From: Pseudodonghicola sp048268305
Lineage (GTDB): Bacteria; Pseudomonadota; Alphaproteobacteria; Rhodobacterales; Rhodobacteraceae
Length of the DNA stretch: 64,000 bases
Direction of reading: 5' to 3'
Assembly (NCBI RefSeq): GCF_048268305.1
Contig: NZ_JBLWVT010000008.1
Location: 62,001 to 126,000, forward strand
Position numbers and translations under genes: made by a program. The notes under the pieces were generated by a model. It was not told the DNA's origin. It did no database searches and saw only the letters and a list, made by a program, of their open reading frames with translations. Below, in pieces: positions 44,424 through 54,275 of the stretch (its first letter is position 1; the number at the start of each line of letters is the position of its first letter).

Positions 44424-46069
44424 GCCGCCGCCTCCAGATCGACCACCCGGTCCATCGCCGCGCAGAGCGCCGCGTCGTGGGTGGCGACAATCACCGTGCG
44501 CCCCTCGGCCCTGAGATCGGCCAGCGCCGCCGTGATCTCGGCCGCCGTGGCGCGATCGAGATCGGCGGTGGGTTCGTCCGCCAGGATCACATCGGCCCCG
44601 GACAGGAAGGCCCGCGCCAGCAACAACCGCCGCGCCTCGCCCCCCGAGACACCGGCGCCGGTTTCCCCCAGATGGGTGTCGAGCCCTTCAGGAAGGCCCG
44701 CGACGATATCGGTCGCCCGCGCCCGGGCCAGCGCCTCGTTCAGATCGGCACCGGAGCCATGCGGGTCGAGGAAGGCGCGCAGGGTGACATCCGGCACATG
44801 CACCGACTGCGGCACAAAGGCGACGCGGGCGCGCCAGCCATCGGCGGTATCGTCGTTCAGGGGCTGGCCCGCGACCGTGATCTCGCCGCTCTCGGGTTGC
44901 AAAAGCCCGGCGGCGAGGTCGAGCATGGTGGATTTCCCCACCCCACTGGGGCCGCGCAGAGCAACGCTTTCGCCCGGCTCCACCACCAGATCGGGCAGCG
45001 CCCGGCAGGCGCCACCCCGGGTCAGGCTGACGCCCCTCATCTGCAACCGCGCAGGCCCCTCCAGCCGCGGCGCCGGGGCGCCCTGGCCCAGCACCGGCGG
45101 GCTGTCCCGTTCGGCCAGCGCCTGCAGCTCGGCGCTCACCGCGTCGGCCGAGGCCTTGTCGTGCCAGGCCGAGGCCAGATCGCGCAGCGGCTGGAAGAAT
45201 TCCGGCGCAAGCAGCAGGATGAACACGCCTTCGCCCAGCGTCAGCGGCGTCGCCCAGGCGCCGATGGTGATCTCTCCCAACAGGGAAAAGCCGGTATAGA
45301 CGGCGACCATCGCCACCCCGATGGCAGCGAACAGCTCCAGCACCGTGGAGGACAGGAAGGCCACCCGCAGCACCGCCATGGTGCGCTTGCGCAGCCCCTC
45401 GGCCTTGTCGGCGAAATCGGCGCGCGACCGGTCGGCGGCGTTCAGCAGCAGGATATCGGGCAGCGCCGCGATGCGGTCGATCAGCAGCGCGTTCATGTCG
45501 CCGATCTGCGCCATCTGGCGTTCGCTGGCCTCTTTCGCGGCCATGCCGACCAGCGCCATGAAGACCGGTATCAGCGGCCCCGAGATCACCAGGATCAGCC
45601 CGGCGATCCACGAGACGTAGAAGGTGCAGGCCAGATAGACCAGCGGCAGCACCGCGGTGCGCGACATCGCCGGCGTGTAGCGCGAGATATAGGGCCCGAC
45701 CATCGCCAGCTTTTCCGACAGGAGCGCCGCCAGATCGGCCGAGGACACCCGGCGATCCATCCGCAGCGCCTCGCGGTCCAAAAGCAGCCGGCGCCGTTCG
45801 GCAATCGCCAGATCGGCGGCGGCAAAGGCCCGGCGCGCGCCCATCCGGTCGGCCCCGGCCCGCGCGATCCCCAACGCCGCAAAACCCGCCGCCGCCATCC
45901 AACCGGCCCCGCCCAGCGTACCGGCCGCCCATTGCGCCACCACCCAGGCGATCAGCCCCGCCTGCAACGGCCAGAGCACGCCCGAGGCCAGCGCCCAAGA
46001 GGAGGATTGCCTGAGCAGCCGTTTCGGCGCGGCGGTGATCAACTGGCGGGCGGAGGGCTTGGCGGGCAT
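44420..46069 (-). CDS. cydD: Heterodimeric ABC exporter subunit CydD
   Basis: About 549 residues: a six-helix membrane domain and an ATPase domain with Walker A GPSGVGKSTMLD, signature VSGGEARRLLLARAFL and Walker B VILADEPTADLD. It is the partner of CydC; the order cydD then cydC upstream of cydAB supports the assignment. I choose the ATG at 46069 (MPAKPSARQLI); a TTG at 46108 would add 13 residues. No strong ribosome binding site decides between them. Confidence 0.92.
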   Translation of the reverse strand: MPAKPSARQLITAAPKRLLRQSSSWALASGVLWPLQAGLIAWVVAQWAAGTLGGAGWMAAAGFAALGIARAGADRMGARRAFAAADLAIAERRRLLLDREALRMDRRVSSADLAALLSEKLAMVGPYISRYTPAMSRTAVLPLVYLACTFYVSWIAGLILVISGPLIPVFMALVGMAAKEASERQMAQIGDMNALLIDRIAALPDILLLNAADRSRADFADKAEGLRKRTMAVLRVAFLSSTVLELFAAIGVAMVAVYTGFSLLGEITIGAWATPLTLGEGVFILLLAPEFFQPLRDLASAWHDKASADAVSAELQALAERDSPPVLGQGAPAPRLEGPARLQMRGVSLTRGGACRALPDLVVEPGESVALRGPSGVGKSTMLDLAAGLLQPESGEITVAGQPLNDDTADGWRARVAFVPQSVHVPDVTLRAFLDPHGSGADLNEALARARATDIVAGLPEGLDTHLGETGAGVSGGEARRLLLARAFLSGADVILADEPTADLDRATAAEITAALADLRAEGRTVIVATHDAALCAAMDRVVDLEAAA

Positions 46070-46241
46070 GGGGTGTCTGGATCCGGGTTTGCGGGGCTTG
46101 GAATTCAACGCCGCCCAGGGCCTGGCGACGGGCGTAATCTAGCCCGGAAACTCCGGGGTGCCAGCGATCCGCCTGCGCCGGAATGACGCGCCCGGGTGCC
46201 TCGACGCCCTGTTTCCGGCCCGATCGGGGCCGGGGGCGGCG

Positions 46242-46976
46242 TCAGGTCGCAGGCTCCAGCGCCTCGCGGCCGCGCTCGGTCAGCAGCCAGCATTTGCCGT
46301 CCTCGATCACCGCCGGATGCAACGGCCGGCCATAGCCGGTACCGCCATCGAGGTCGATCCGGTTGCCGAAATGCTGCGGATACTCCAGCGCCGTATGCCC
46401 GTGCACCACCAACCAGGGGTGCGGGTCCGGATGATCAAGGAATTCGTCGCGGATCCAGATCAGATCCTCCGGATCCTGATCCGCCAGCGCCACCCCGGGG
46501 CGCAGCCCGGCGTGAACGAACAGCAGCCCCTCGCGCTCGAGCACCCTCGGAAGGGCGCCGAGAAAATCCCGATGCGCCGCCGGTACCGCCTGCCGCGTCG
46601 CGGCGAAAAGATCAGGCAAGGGCACCTCGGCGCCGGCCTCGATGCCATAGGAGGCCAGCGTGGTCAGCCCGCCCACCTTGTGATGCGTCCAGGTGATGCC
46701 CGAGCGGATCCGCGCGTCATGCACGCTGCCGTCCTGCAGGAAGCGCGCGAACATGCGGTCGTGATTGCCCAGCAGCACCTGCCAGTTCCGTCCCGCCGCG
46801 ATCCCCTGCATCAGAGTGTCGATCACCGCGCGGCTTTCCGGGCCGCGATCGACCAGATCGCCGGTAAAGATCACCTCGGCGCCGCCGCCGCCATCCGCCT
46901 CGATCAGATCGAGCGCGCGGTCTAGGTAATCGCGCCGCCCATGGATATCGGCCACCGCATAGATCGGTTCAGTCAT
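46242..46976 (-). CDS. Calcineurin-like metallophosphatase (Ser/Thr phosphatase type)
   Basis: The 244-residue protein has all PPP-family metal motifs: DIHGRRDYLD, GDLVDRGPESRAV, LLGNHDRM and VVHGHTALEYP. It resembles bacterial PrpA/ApaH-like phosphatases acting on phosphoproteins or dinucleotides; the substrate is unknown. Start at 46976 (MTEPIYAVADIHG). Divergent from the small membrane-protein gene, with a 241-base gap holding a 27-bp palindrome. Confidence 0.88.
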   Translation of the reverse strand: MTEPIYAVADIHGRRDYLDRALDLIEADGGGGAEVIFTGDLVDRGPESRAVIDTLMQGIAAGRNWQVLLGNHDRMFARFLQDGSVHDARIRSGITWTHHKVGGLTTLASYGIEAGAEVPLPDLFAATRQAVPAAHRDFLGALPRVLEREGLLFVHAGLRPGVALADQDPEDLIWIRDEFLDHPDPHPWLVVHGHTALEYPQHFGNRIDLDGGTGYGRPLHPAVIEDGKCWLLTERGREALEPAT

Positions 46977-47107
46977 CGCGTCCGCCTCCGGTTCCGGCTC
47001 TGCCCGGGACAGGCCCGTGATGCCCCAAATGGCCACCGGGGGAAAGGCCCGCCACCGGCCCCGGCGCAGGAAAACCTGCATTCGCCATCAATCTTCTTTG
47101 CGAACGA

Positions 47108-47134
47108 CCCGTCCTGAGGCAGCCTCAGGACGGG
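47108..47134. repeat. 27-bp palindrome in a divergent intergenic region
   Basis: CCCGTCCTGAGGC and its exact complement GCCTCAGGACGGG flank a single A. It lies 132 bases upstream of the metallophosphatase start and 84 bases upstream of the small membrane-protein start, between two divergent genes, so a terminator is not expected. It may be an operator or a leader hairpin. Confidence 0.6.
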
Positions 47135-47217
47135 CGCGGCCGGGAGGGGGACCGGGACGCCCAGGCAAGGCCGGCGCGCGGATATCGCGACCGGCCCAAA
47201 TGAAAGGGACGGAACAC

Positions 47218-47601
47218 ATGAACGGAATTGCACGGTATTTCATGCTGCTTGGGGTGATCTCGGCCATTCTGGGCATGACCTGGGGCATCCAGATGTCGGC
47301 CAGCGGCAATCACACGATGGCGGCAGCGCATGCGCATCTGAACCTGTTGGGATGGGTGAGCTGCGCGATCTTCGCCTTCTACTATCACTCGGTTCCCTCG
47401 GCAGCGGACAATCCGCTGGCGCGGGTGCATCTGCTGATCGCCACCGCCGGGCTGATCACCATCGTGCCGGGGATCGTCATGGCGCTGCAGCGCGAGGGCG
47501 AGACCTTGGCCAAGATCGGCTCGATGCTGACCCTGCTGTCGATGCTGGTCTTCGCGGGGGTGGTGCTCAAGGGCGGCCGGGCGCGGCGCAGCCCCGCCTG
47601 A
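47218..47601 (+). CDS. Small four-helix membrane protein, haem-copper-oxidase subunit I-like fragment
   Basis: The 127-residue protein has four hydrophobic segments (about 4-24, 38-62, 72-93, 100-120). The first reads YFMLLGVISAILGMTWGIQM and the second contains HAHLNLLGW, in which histidines could bind haem; similar small proteins are annotated as cytochrome oxidase-like (recalled, not verified). Only a few helices of a full subunit I are present, so catalysis is unlikely. It stands alone between a 27-bp palindrome and a strong terminator. Function unknown. Confidence 0.75.
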   Translation: MNGIARYFMLLGVISAILGMTWGIQMSASGNHTMAAAHAHLNLLGWVSCAIFAFYYHSVPSAADNPLARVHLLIATAGLITIVPGIVMALQREGETLAKIGSMLTLLSMLVFAGVVLKGGRARRSPA

Positions 47602-47613
47602 CCCATACCAAGC

Positions 47614-47660
47614 GAAAGGGCCGCCGCACCCGGGGGATGCGACGGCCCTTTCATTTCCTT
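47614..47660. terminator. Strong terminator after the small membrane-protein gene
   Basis: GAAAGGGCCG and CGCA pair with TGCG and CGGCCCTTTC around one mismatch and a nine-base loop, followed by ATTTCCTT. It also lies just beyond the serA stop on the opposite strand, so it may serve both genes. Confidence 0.75.
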
Positions 47661-47688
47661 ACAAGGCTCCGGCCGGACGGCCAGCCGG

Positions 47689-49287
47689 TCAGGCGACCTC
47701 GAATTCCAGCGGCTTGACCTGACGGAACAGGCCGGTGGCTTGCAGCGCCTCGACCGCTTCGGCTTTCAGCGGCTCGTCAAGATAGGCGATGGCGATCGCC
47801 TCACCGCCCTGGGCGGCACGGCCGAGGGTGAAGTTCGCCACGTTGGCGTTGTTTTCGCCCAGCAGGGTGCCCAGCTTGCCGATGATCCCCGGCACGTCGA
47901 GGTTGGTGGTATAGAGCATATGCCCGCCCACTTCGGCGTCGATGTTGATGCCCTTGATCTGGATGAAGCGCGGCTTGCCGTCCGAGAAGACGGTCCCGGC
48001 CACCGAGCGTTCACGGCTTTCGGTCACGACGGTCAGCTTGATGTAGCCTTCGAAGGCGCCCGACTTGTCCTGATTGGTGGTCGAGATCTTGATGCCACGT
48101 TCCTTGGCGGCGACCGGAGCAGAGACCATGTTCACGTCCGGGTTGAACTTTTTCATGATCCCGGCCACGGCGGCGCAGTTCAGCGCCTCGAGGTTCATGG
48201 TGGCGGCCACGCCGTCATAAAGGATGTTGATCGCCTTCACCGGCTCTTCGGTCATCTGACCGATGAAGTTGCCCAGATGGCCGGCCAGCTTGATCCAGGG
48301 GCCCATCACCTTGGCTTCCTCGGCGGTGACCGACGGCATGTTCAGCGCGTTGGTGACGGCGCCGGTCAGCAGGTAATCCGACATCTGTTCGGCGACCTGC
48401 AGGGCGACGTTTTCCTGCGCCTCGGTGGTGGCGGCGCCCAGGTGCGGGGTGCAGACCACGTTCGGCAGGCCGAACAGCGGGTTTTCGGTGGCCGGTTCAA
48501 CCGAGAAGACGTCGAAGGCGGCACCAGCAACATGGCCGGACTTGATCAGCTCGGCCAGCGCCGCTTCATCGACCAGACCGCCGCGGGCGCAGTTGATGAT
48601 CCGCACGCCCTTCTTGGTCTTGGCGAGGTTTTCCTTGCTGAGGATGTTGCGGGTCGAGTCGGTCAGCGGCACGTGCAGGGTGATGAAATCAGCACGCTTC
48701 AGCAGCTCGTCGAGATCCTCGATCTTCTCGACGCCCATCTTGTCGGCCTTTTCCTGGCTGAGGAAGGGGTCGAAGGCGATGACCTTCATCTTCAGGCCAC
48801 GGGCGCGGTCGCAGACGATGCCGCCGATGTTGCCGGCGCCGATCACGCCCAGGGTCTTGCCGGTCAGCTCGACCCCCATGAACTTGGATTTTTCCCACTT
48901 GCCGGCCTGGGTCGAGGCAGAGGCCTCGGGGATTTGCCGGGCGACAGCGAACATCATGGCGATGGCGTGTTCGGCGGTGGTGATCATATTGCCGAAGGGC
49001 GTGTTCATCACGATCACGCCTTTCTTCGATGCCGCTTCCTTGTCGACGTTGTCGACCCCGATGCCGGCGCGGCCGATCACCTTCAGGTTGGTGGCGTTTT
49101 CCAGGATCTTGTCGGTCACCTTGGTGGCCGAGCGGATCGCCAGACCATCATAGTTGCCGATGATTGCGGCCAGCTTGTCCTTGTCCTTGCCCAGGTCGGG
49201 CTGGAAATCGACCTCGATGCCACGATCCTTGAAGATTTGAACGGCGGCGGGCGACAGTTTGTCGGAAATCAGAACTTTGGGGGCCAT
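47689..49287 (-). CDS. serA: D-3-phosphoglycerate dehydrogenase SerA
   Basis: The 532-residue enzyme is the long (type I) form: NAD domain with GVIGAGNIGGIVCDRARG, substrate residues including HLGAATTEAQENVA, an intervening domain, and a C-terminal ACT domain (MLYTTNLDVPGIIGKLGTLL). It oxidises 3-phosphoglycerate, the first step of serine synthesis. Start at 49287 (MAPKVLISDKL), eight bases after AGGAG. Downstream of serC on the same strand. Confidence 0.96.
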   Translation of the reverse strand: MAPKVLISDKLSPAAVQIFKDRGIEVDFQPDLGKDKDKLAAIIGNYDGLAIRSATKVTDKILENATNLKVIGRAGIGVDNVDKEAASKKGVIVMNTPFGNMITTAEHAIAMMFAVARQIPEASASTQAGKWEKSKFMGVELTGKTLGVIGAGNIGGIVCDRARGLKMKVIAFDPFLSQEKADKMGVEKIEDLDELLKRADFITLHVPLTDSTRNILSKENLAKTKKGVRIINCARGGLVDEAALAELIKSGHVAGAAFDVFSVEPATENPLFGLPNVVCTPHLGAATTEAQENVALQVAEQMSDYLLTGAVTNALNMPSVTAEEAKVMGPWIKLAGHLGNFIGQMTEEPVKAINILYDGVAATMNLEALNCAAVAGIMKKFNPDVNMVSAPVAAKERGIKISTTNQDKSGAFEGYIKLTVVTESRERSVAGTVFSDGKPRFIQIKGINIDAEVGGHMLYTTNLDVPGIIGKLGTLLGENNANVANFTLGRAAQGGEAIAIAYLDEPLKAEAVEALQATGLFRQVKPLEFEVA

Positions 49288-49326
49288 GTCAGGCACTCCT
49301 TCGAAAGTCGGAAATAGGAAGGAAGA

Positions 49327-49390
49327 CGGGCTGCAGCCCGCGCTACCGGAAACGGTGGAAACAGAGGCGTGGGGCGGGCCGAAGCCCGCC
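49327..49390. other. Two hairpins in the serC-serA gap
   Basis: The 111-base gap contains the perfect palindrome CGGGCTGCAGCCCG (49327-49340) and GGCGGGC-N4-GCCCGCC (49373-49390). On the coding (minus) strand the second has a TTCG loop, a very stable tetraloop, and lies just after the serC stop. No T run, so it likely stabilises or partly attenuates the message between serC and serA. Confidence 0.5.
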
Positions 49391-49398
49391 GCCGGCTC

Positions 49399-50544
<1,146 letters not shown>

Positions 50545-50569
50545 GTGACATTAACCTTCCAGATAAGCG

Positions 50570-50587
50570 CCCCTCGTTGGGGAGGGG
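50570..50587 (-). other. Leader hairpin upstream of serC
   Basis: CCCCTC and GAGGGG around GTTGGG lie 26-43 bases before the serC start, inside the predicted leader. It could influence translation or be a small attenuator; no leader peptide or riboswitch fold is evident. Confidence 0.4.
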
Positions 50588-50600
50588 TGTCCCGCTGCTG

Positions 50601-50629
50601 GATATACTGGCGATTCGAGGATCGCGCAA
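50601..50629 (-). promoter_or_regulatory. Sigma-70 promoter of serC-serA
   Basis: On the minus strand TTGCGC (50624-50629) and TATATC (50601-50606) are separated by 17 bases, about 60 bases before the serC start. Confidence 0.5.
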
Positions 50630-50814
50630 TATCGGTGATGTCGTGAAATTCTGTCGAAATGTCGCATTCCCGTGATGCGCGGTGAATGGCGTCTCCTATC
50701 GGAAACATGGGCTCCGATCCCCGCCGCCGCGCCCTGCCCCATTGCCCCCCGCCGCCGGTCCTGCTTTTCTGATCCCGGCCGCGCCACCGCGGCGCCACCC
50801 CGAAGGGAGACCAC

Positions 50815-51870
50815 ATGCAGATCGAGGGCCGCAACCGGCTGATGGTGACGACCTATTCCATCGCGCTGATGCTGATGATCGGCTGGCTTCTGCGGGTGGG
50901 CCAATCGATCCTCTTGCCGGTGCTGATGGCGGTCATCGTGGTCTATATCCTGACCACCGCCGCCGATGCGATGGTGCGCCTGCCGCTGATCGGCCGGCTG
51001 GGGCGACGCTGGCGACGGCTGATCGTGCTGATCGGCATCGTCGCCAGCGTGCTGATCCTGGCCGCCTTCATCACCTCGAACGCCGCGGCAATCTCGGCCG
51101 CCGTACCGAGATACGCCAATAATTTCGATACGCTGCAGGCCAGATTGCTGCACATCCTCGGCGTCGACGAATTGCCGAGCTGGGCCGAGCTGAGCCAGAA
51201 GCTGACCGACATGCTCGATATCTCGACCCTGATGCCGATCGTGCTCAGCACCATCACCAATGCCGGATCGGTGGTGGTGGCCGCCGCGCTCTATGCGATC
51301 TTCATCATCGCCGAACTCGACAGCCTGCCGGAAAAGACCCGCAGCGCGCTCGACCGCAGCCAGCAGGCCGAGCGCACGCTCGAGGTGGTGCGCCAGATCA
51401 ACGAAAGGATCGGCGGATACCTGGCGGCGAAGACCCTGGTGAACGTGATCCTGGGCGTGGTGTCGCTGGGGGTGCTCTGGCTGCTGGGCATCGACTTTCC
51501 GGTGTTCTGGGCGATCCTGATCGCGATCCTGAACTATATACCCTATATCGGATCGGTCATCGCGGTGGCCTTCCCGGTGGCCACCAGCCTGGTGCAATAC
51601 GCCTCCTTCGGCCATGCGGCGCTGGCGCTGGTGGCGCTGATGGGGCCGCAGATGATCGTTGCCTATTATATCGAACCGAAGTTCCTGGGCCGTTCGGTCA
51701 ATCTCTCTCCCTTCACCGTGCTTCTGTCGCTGGCGATCTGGACCGCGCTCTGGGGCATGATGGGGGCGATCCTGGCGATTCCGCTGACCGCCATGGTGAT
51801 GATCATCCTGGCCGAACTGCCCAGCACCCGGTTCATCGCCGTGCTGATGTCGGAAACCGGCGATCCCTGA
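50815..51870 (+). CDS. AI-2E family transporter (PerM-like)
   Basis: The 351-residue membrane protein has about eight hydrophobic segments and the family pattern ILLPVLMAVIVVYILTTA, WALLIAIL-like LNYIPYIGSVIAVAFPVA and YYIEPKFLGRSVNLSPFTVL. Members include TqsA, linked to AI-2 export, and sodium/proton antiporters; the substrate is unknown. It lies between serC (divergent) and serB (same strand). Confidence 0.87.
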   Translation: MQIEGRNRLMVTTYSIALMLMIGWLLRVGQSILLPVLMAVIVVYILTTAADAMVRLPLIGRLGRRWRRLIVLIGIVASVLILAAFITSNAAAISAAVPRYANNFDTLQARLLHILGVDELPSWAELSQKLTDMLDISTLMPIVLSTITNAGSVVVAAALYAIFIIAELDSLPEKTRSALDRSQQAERTLEVVRQINERIGGYLAAKTLVNVILGVVSLGVLWLLGIDFPVFWAILIAILNYIPYIGSVIAVAFPVATSLVQYASFGHAALALVALMGPQMIVAYYIEPKFLGRSVNLSPFTVLLSLAIWTALWGMMGAILAIPLTAMVMIILAELPSTRFIAVLMSETGDP

Positions 51871-51893
51871 GACCCGGAATAGAGGGCGAGAAT

Positions 51894-51923
51894 GCCGCAG
51901 GGGCTGGCAACTGCCCCTGTGGC
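51894..51923 (+). other. Hairpin between the AI-2E gene and serB
   Basis: GCCGCAGGGGC pairs with GCCCCTGTGGC (one G-T pair) around an eight-base loop, 24 bases after the AI-2E stop and about 50 before serB. Without a T run it may be a weak terminator or a leader structure of serB. Confidence 0.45.
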
Positions 51924-51971
51924 GGCGCTATTACCAGCGCGAATCCTGCATTGTTATCCCGGAGCGCTCCG

Positions 51972-52847
51972 ATGTTTGTCGCCACCCTCATGACCTCTCC
52001 CACCGGGCCGGAAATGGACCCCGCCCTCGTTTCGTCGCTGCGCAACGCCTGGGGCGGCGGAGAGGCGACCTGGCTGGCCCCCGGCCGCGCGGCGGAGTTC
52101 TCGCTGCCCGAGGTGCCGGAGAATCGCTGGGACGTCTGGAACGACCTGCAGAAGATGGGCGTCGATCTGGTGGTGCAACCCGCCGAGGGGCGGAAGAAAA
52201 AGATGCTGCTGGCCGATATGGATTCGACCATGATCCAGCAGGAATGCATTGACGAGCTGGCCGATCTGGCCGGTGTCGGCGATCATGTGAAGGCGATCAC
52301 CGCCCGCGCGATGAACGGAGAGCTCGACTTCGAAGGCGCGCTGATCGAACGGGTCGCGCTGTTGCAGGGGCTGCCGGCGCAGGTGATCGAACAGGTGCTT
52401 GAGGAACGCATCACCCTGATGCCCGGCGGCAAGACTCTGCTGGCCACCATGCGCGGCAACGGCGCCTATGCGGTGCTGGTCTCGGGCGGGTTCACCGCCT
52501 TCACCAAGACCGTGGCGGCCTGGCTGGGGTTCGACGAGAACCGCGCCAACACGCTGATCATCGAGGGCGAGGTTCTGGCCGGCAAGGTGCAGATGCCGAT
52601 CCTGGGCCGCGCCGCCAAGGTCGAGGCGCTGGAACAGGTGACCGCGCGGCTCGGGCTGTCCGAGGCCGAGGTGATCGCCGTTGGTGACGGCGCCAACGAT
52701 CTGGGCATGCTGGGCCGGGCCGGCACCGGGGTTGCGCTGCACGCCAAGCCGGCAGTGGCGGCGGAATGCGACGTGCGGGTCAACTTCGGCGATCTGACCG
52801 CGCTGCTTTATATTCAGGGCTATTCGGTCGAAGATTTCCTGGACTGA
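51972..52847 (+). CDS. serB: Phosphoserine phosphatase SerB
   Basis: The 291-residue HAD enzyme catalyses the last step of serine synthesis. Motifs are LLADMDSTMIQQECIDELAD (DxDST nucleophile), MRGNGAYAVLVSGGFTAFT (motif II), K in AAKVEA and AVGDGANDLGML (motif IV). An N-terminal ~75-residue segment precedes the HAD domain. The start at 51972 (MFVATLMTSPTG) follows GGAG. Confidence 0.94.
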   Translation: MFVATLMTSPTGPEMDPALVSSLRNAWGGGEATWLAPGRAAEFSLPEVPENRWDVWNDLQKMGVDLVVQPAEGRKKKMLLADMDSTMIQQECIDELADLAGVGDHVKAITARAMNGELDFEGALIERVALLQGLPAQVIEQVLEERITLMPGGKTLLATMRGNGAYAVLVSGGFTAFTKTVAAWLGFDENRANTLIIEGEVLAGKVQMPILGRAAKVEALEQVTARLGLSEAEVIAVGDGANDLGMLGRAGTGVALHAKPAVAAECDVRVNFGDLTALLYIQGYSVEDFLD

Positions 52848-52856
52848 GCGATGTGC

Positions 52857-52880
52857 GGGCAGCCCTGACGGGCTGCCCCC
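52857..52880. terminator. Bidirectional terminator between serB and the VOC gene
   Basis: A nine-base perfect stem, GGGCAGCCC and GGGCTGCCC, with a TGAC tetraloop lies between two converging genes. No long T run. Confidence 0.6.
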
Positions 52881-52884
52881 CGGA

Positions 52885-53280
52885 TCAGAGATAGCGGCCG
52901 CCGCGCTGCAGAACCTCGATCTGATAGCCGTCGGGATCGGCGACGAAGAAGAACTTGGCGATCACCTCGCCGCCCGGGGCGAATTCCACCAGCTTGCGCG
53001 GCGCCAGGCCCTCGGCCTCGAACCGGGCGTGCTCGGCCTCCAGGTCCTCGACCGAAACCGCCAGATGACCGTAACCGTCGCCCAGATCGTAAGGCGTGGT
53101 CCGGTCCTTGTTGATGGTCAGCTCGAGTTCGAATTCGGTTTCCGGATTGCTGAGATAGACCAGCGTGAAATCGGGAAAATCCAGCCGGTCGGCGACCTTC
53201 AGCCCGAAGGCCTTGTCATAGAAGGCAACCGAGCGGGCCTCGTCGAACACGCGGATCATGCTGTGGATCTGTTTGGCCAT
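52885..53280 (-). CDS. VOC family protein, lactoylglutathione lyase-like
   Basis: The 131-residue protein has the glyoxalase I layout: MIRVFDEARSVAFYDKAFGL at the start, LELTINKD and the metal-Glu region GYGHLAVSVEDLEAE, and a C-terminal FFVADPDGYQIEVLQ. Metal ligands H, E, H and E are all present in the expected strands, so glyoxalase activity (methylglyoxal-glutathione hemithioacetal to lactoylglutathione) is plausible. A glutathione S-transferase gene is divergent, 83 bases away. Confidence 0.82.
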   Translation of the reverse strand: MAKQIHSMIRVFDEARSVAFYDKAFGLKVADRLDFPDFTLVYLSNPETEFELELTINKDRTTPYDLGDGYGHLAVSVEDLEAEHARFEAEGLAPRKLVEFAPGGEVIAKFFFVADPDGYQIEVLQRGGRYL

Positions 53281-53363
53281 CTGCCTCTCCAGTCTTGCGT
53301 TGCGCCCGGCGCCGTCTTGCCGGACCATGGGATTCGCCCCCCGGATCGCATGAGGACCCGCCG

Positions 53364-54005
53364 ATGTCCAACCCCCCGCAGGCCAGGCTGACGCTCTATG
53401 CCTATCCGCCCAGCTCCTACTGCCAGAGCGTGCGCATGATGTTGGCGGAATGCGGGCTCGAGACGCGGATGATCGAGGTCGATCCCTTCGCCGGCACCGA
53501 CGCGATCCCGCATCCGTTCAACGCGGTGCCGGTTCTGGAGGAGGGAGACTTTCGGCTCTACGAGACCGCAGCGATCCTGCGCTATCTCGACGCCGCCCAT
53601 GCCGGCGGGCGATTCACGCCCAGCCATCCGCGTGCCCTGGCGCGGATGGTGCAGGTCGAGGGGATCGCGGATTCGCAAGCGTATTGGCCATTGGTCCGAC
53701 AGGTCTATGGCGAGCGGATCTTCGCGCCGCTGGAGGGGGAGCGCTCGAATGAAGCACTCATTGCGGAAGGGCTGGAGCGCGCACCGAGGGTTCTCGCCGC
53801 GCTGGAAGATATCGCCGCTGAAGGGCTGATCCTTTCCGGCAAGGCGCTGACGCTGGCGGATATCCATCTGGCCCCGATGCTGGGCTTCTTCGCCGCCGCC
53901 CCGGACGGGGCGAAGATGCTCGCCGGCTATCCCGCGCTGCGGGGCTGGTTCGGCGCAATTGCCCGGCGCCAGAGTTACCGCGGCACCAGCCCGCTTGCGG
54001 TTTAA
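53364..54005 (+). CDS. Glutathione S-transferase family protein
   Basis: The 213-residue protein has a thioredoxin-like N-domain (YAYPPSSYCQSVRMML, with S or C near residue 18-20 as possible catalytic residue; NAVPVLEEGDFRLYETAAIL gives the cis-Pro and glutathione-binding E-T/S pair) and an all-helical C-domain. Substrate unknown. Divergent from the VOC gene; both may act in glutathione-dependent detoxification. Confidence 0.85.
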   Translation: MSNPPQARLTLYAYPPSSYCQSVRMMLAECGLETRMIEVDPFAGTDAIPHPFNAVPVLEEGDFRLYETAAILRYLDAAHAGGRFTPSHPRALARMVQVEGIADSQAYWPLVRQVYGERIFAPLEGERSNEALIAEGLERAPRVLAALEDIAAEGLILSGKALTLADIHLAPMLGFFAAAPDGAKMLAGYPALRGWFGAIARRQSYRGTSPLAV

Positions 54006-54098
54006 CCCGACATTCACCGCCACCACGCAGGCTATCGCCAGGGACAAGATCACCTTTCCCCTGCGGCCCGCGCGGGGAAAATCAACAGGCCCGATGAG

Positions 54099-54130
54099 CG
54101 GCGCCTAGCGCCCCGACGGGGCCGGCGCCG
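54099..54130. other. GC hairpin in the GST-dapD gap
   Basis: CGGCGCC and GGCGCCG enclose a second nested stem GCCCC/GGGGC. It is about 95 bases after the GST stop in a 270-base gap that otherwise shows only the probable dapD promoter region. Confidence 0.35.
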
Positions 54131-54275
54131 ACCTCGACGATCGGGCTAGGCCATGCCCCACTTCTCAGCCGCCTGAAGGCGCCGTTTCCCGGTCGCGGCC
54201 ATCGTTATCTTGCCCAGTGCGCGCGTCCCGGTCTATAGCCGATCTGACCCGACGACCGCACAGGAAGAGAGACCC

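Noticed and set aside
43704..46186. Long plus-strand frames antisense to cydC and cydD
   Set aside because: Shadow frames of the two ABC exporter genes, without recognisable domains.
48670..48675. Second CACGTG as a parS candidate
   Set aside because: It is inside serA and its flanks do not fit TGTTN...NAACA.
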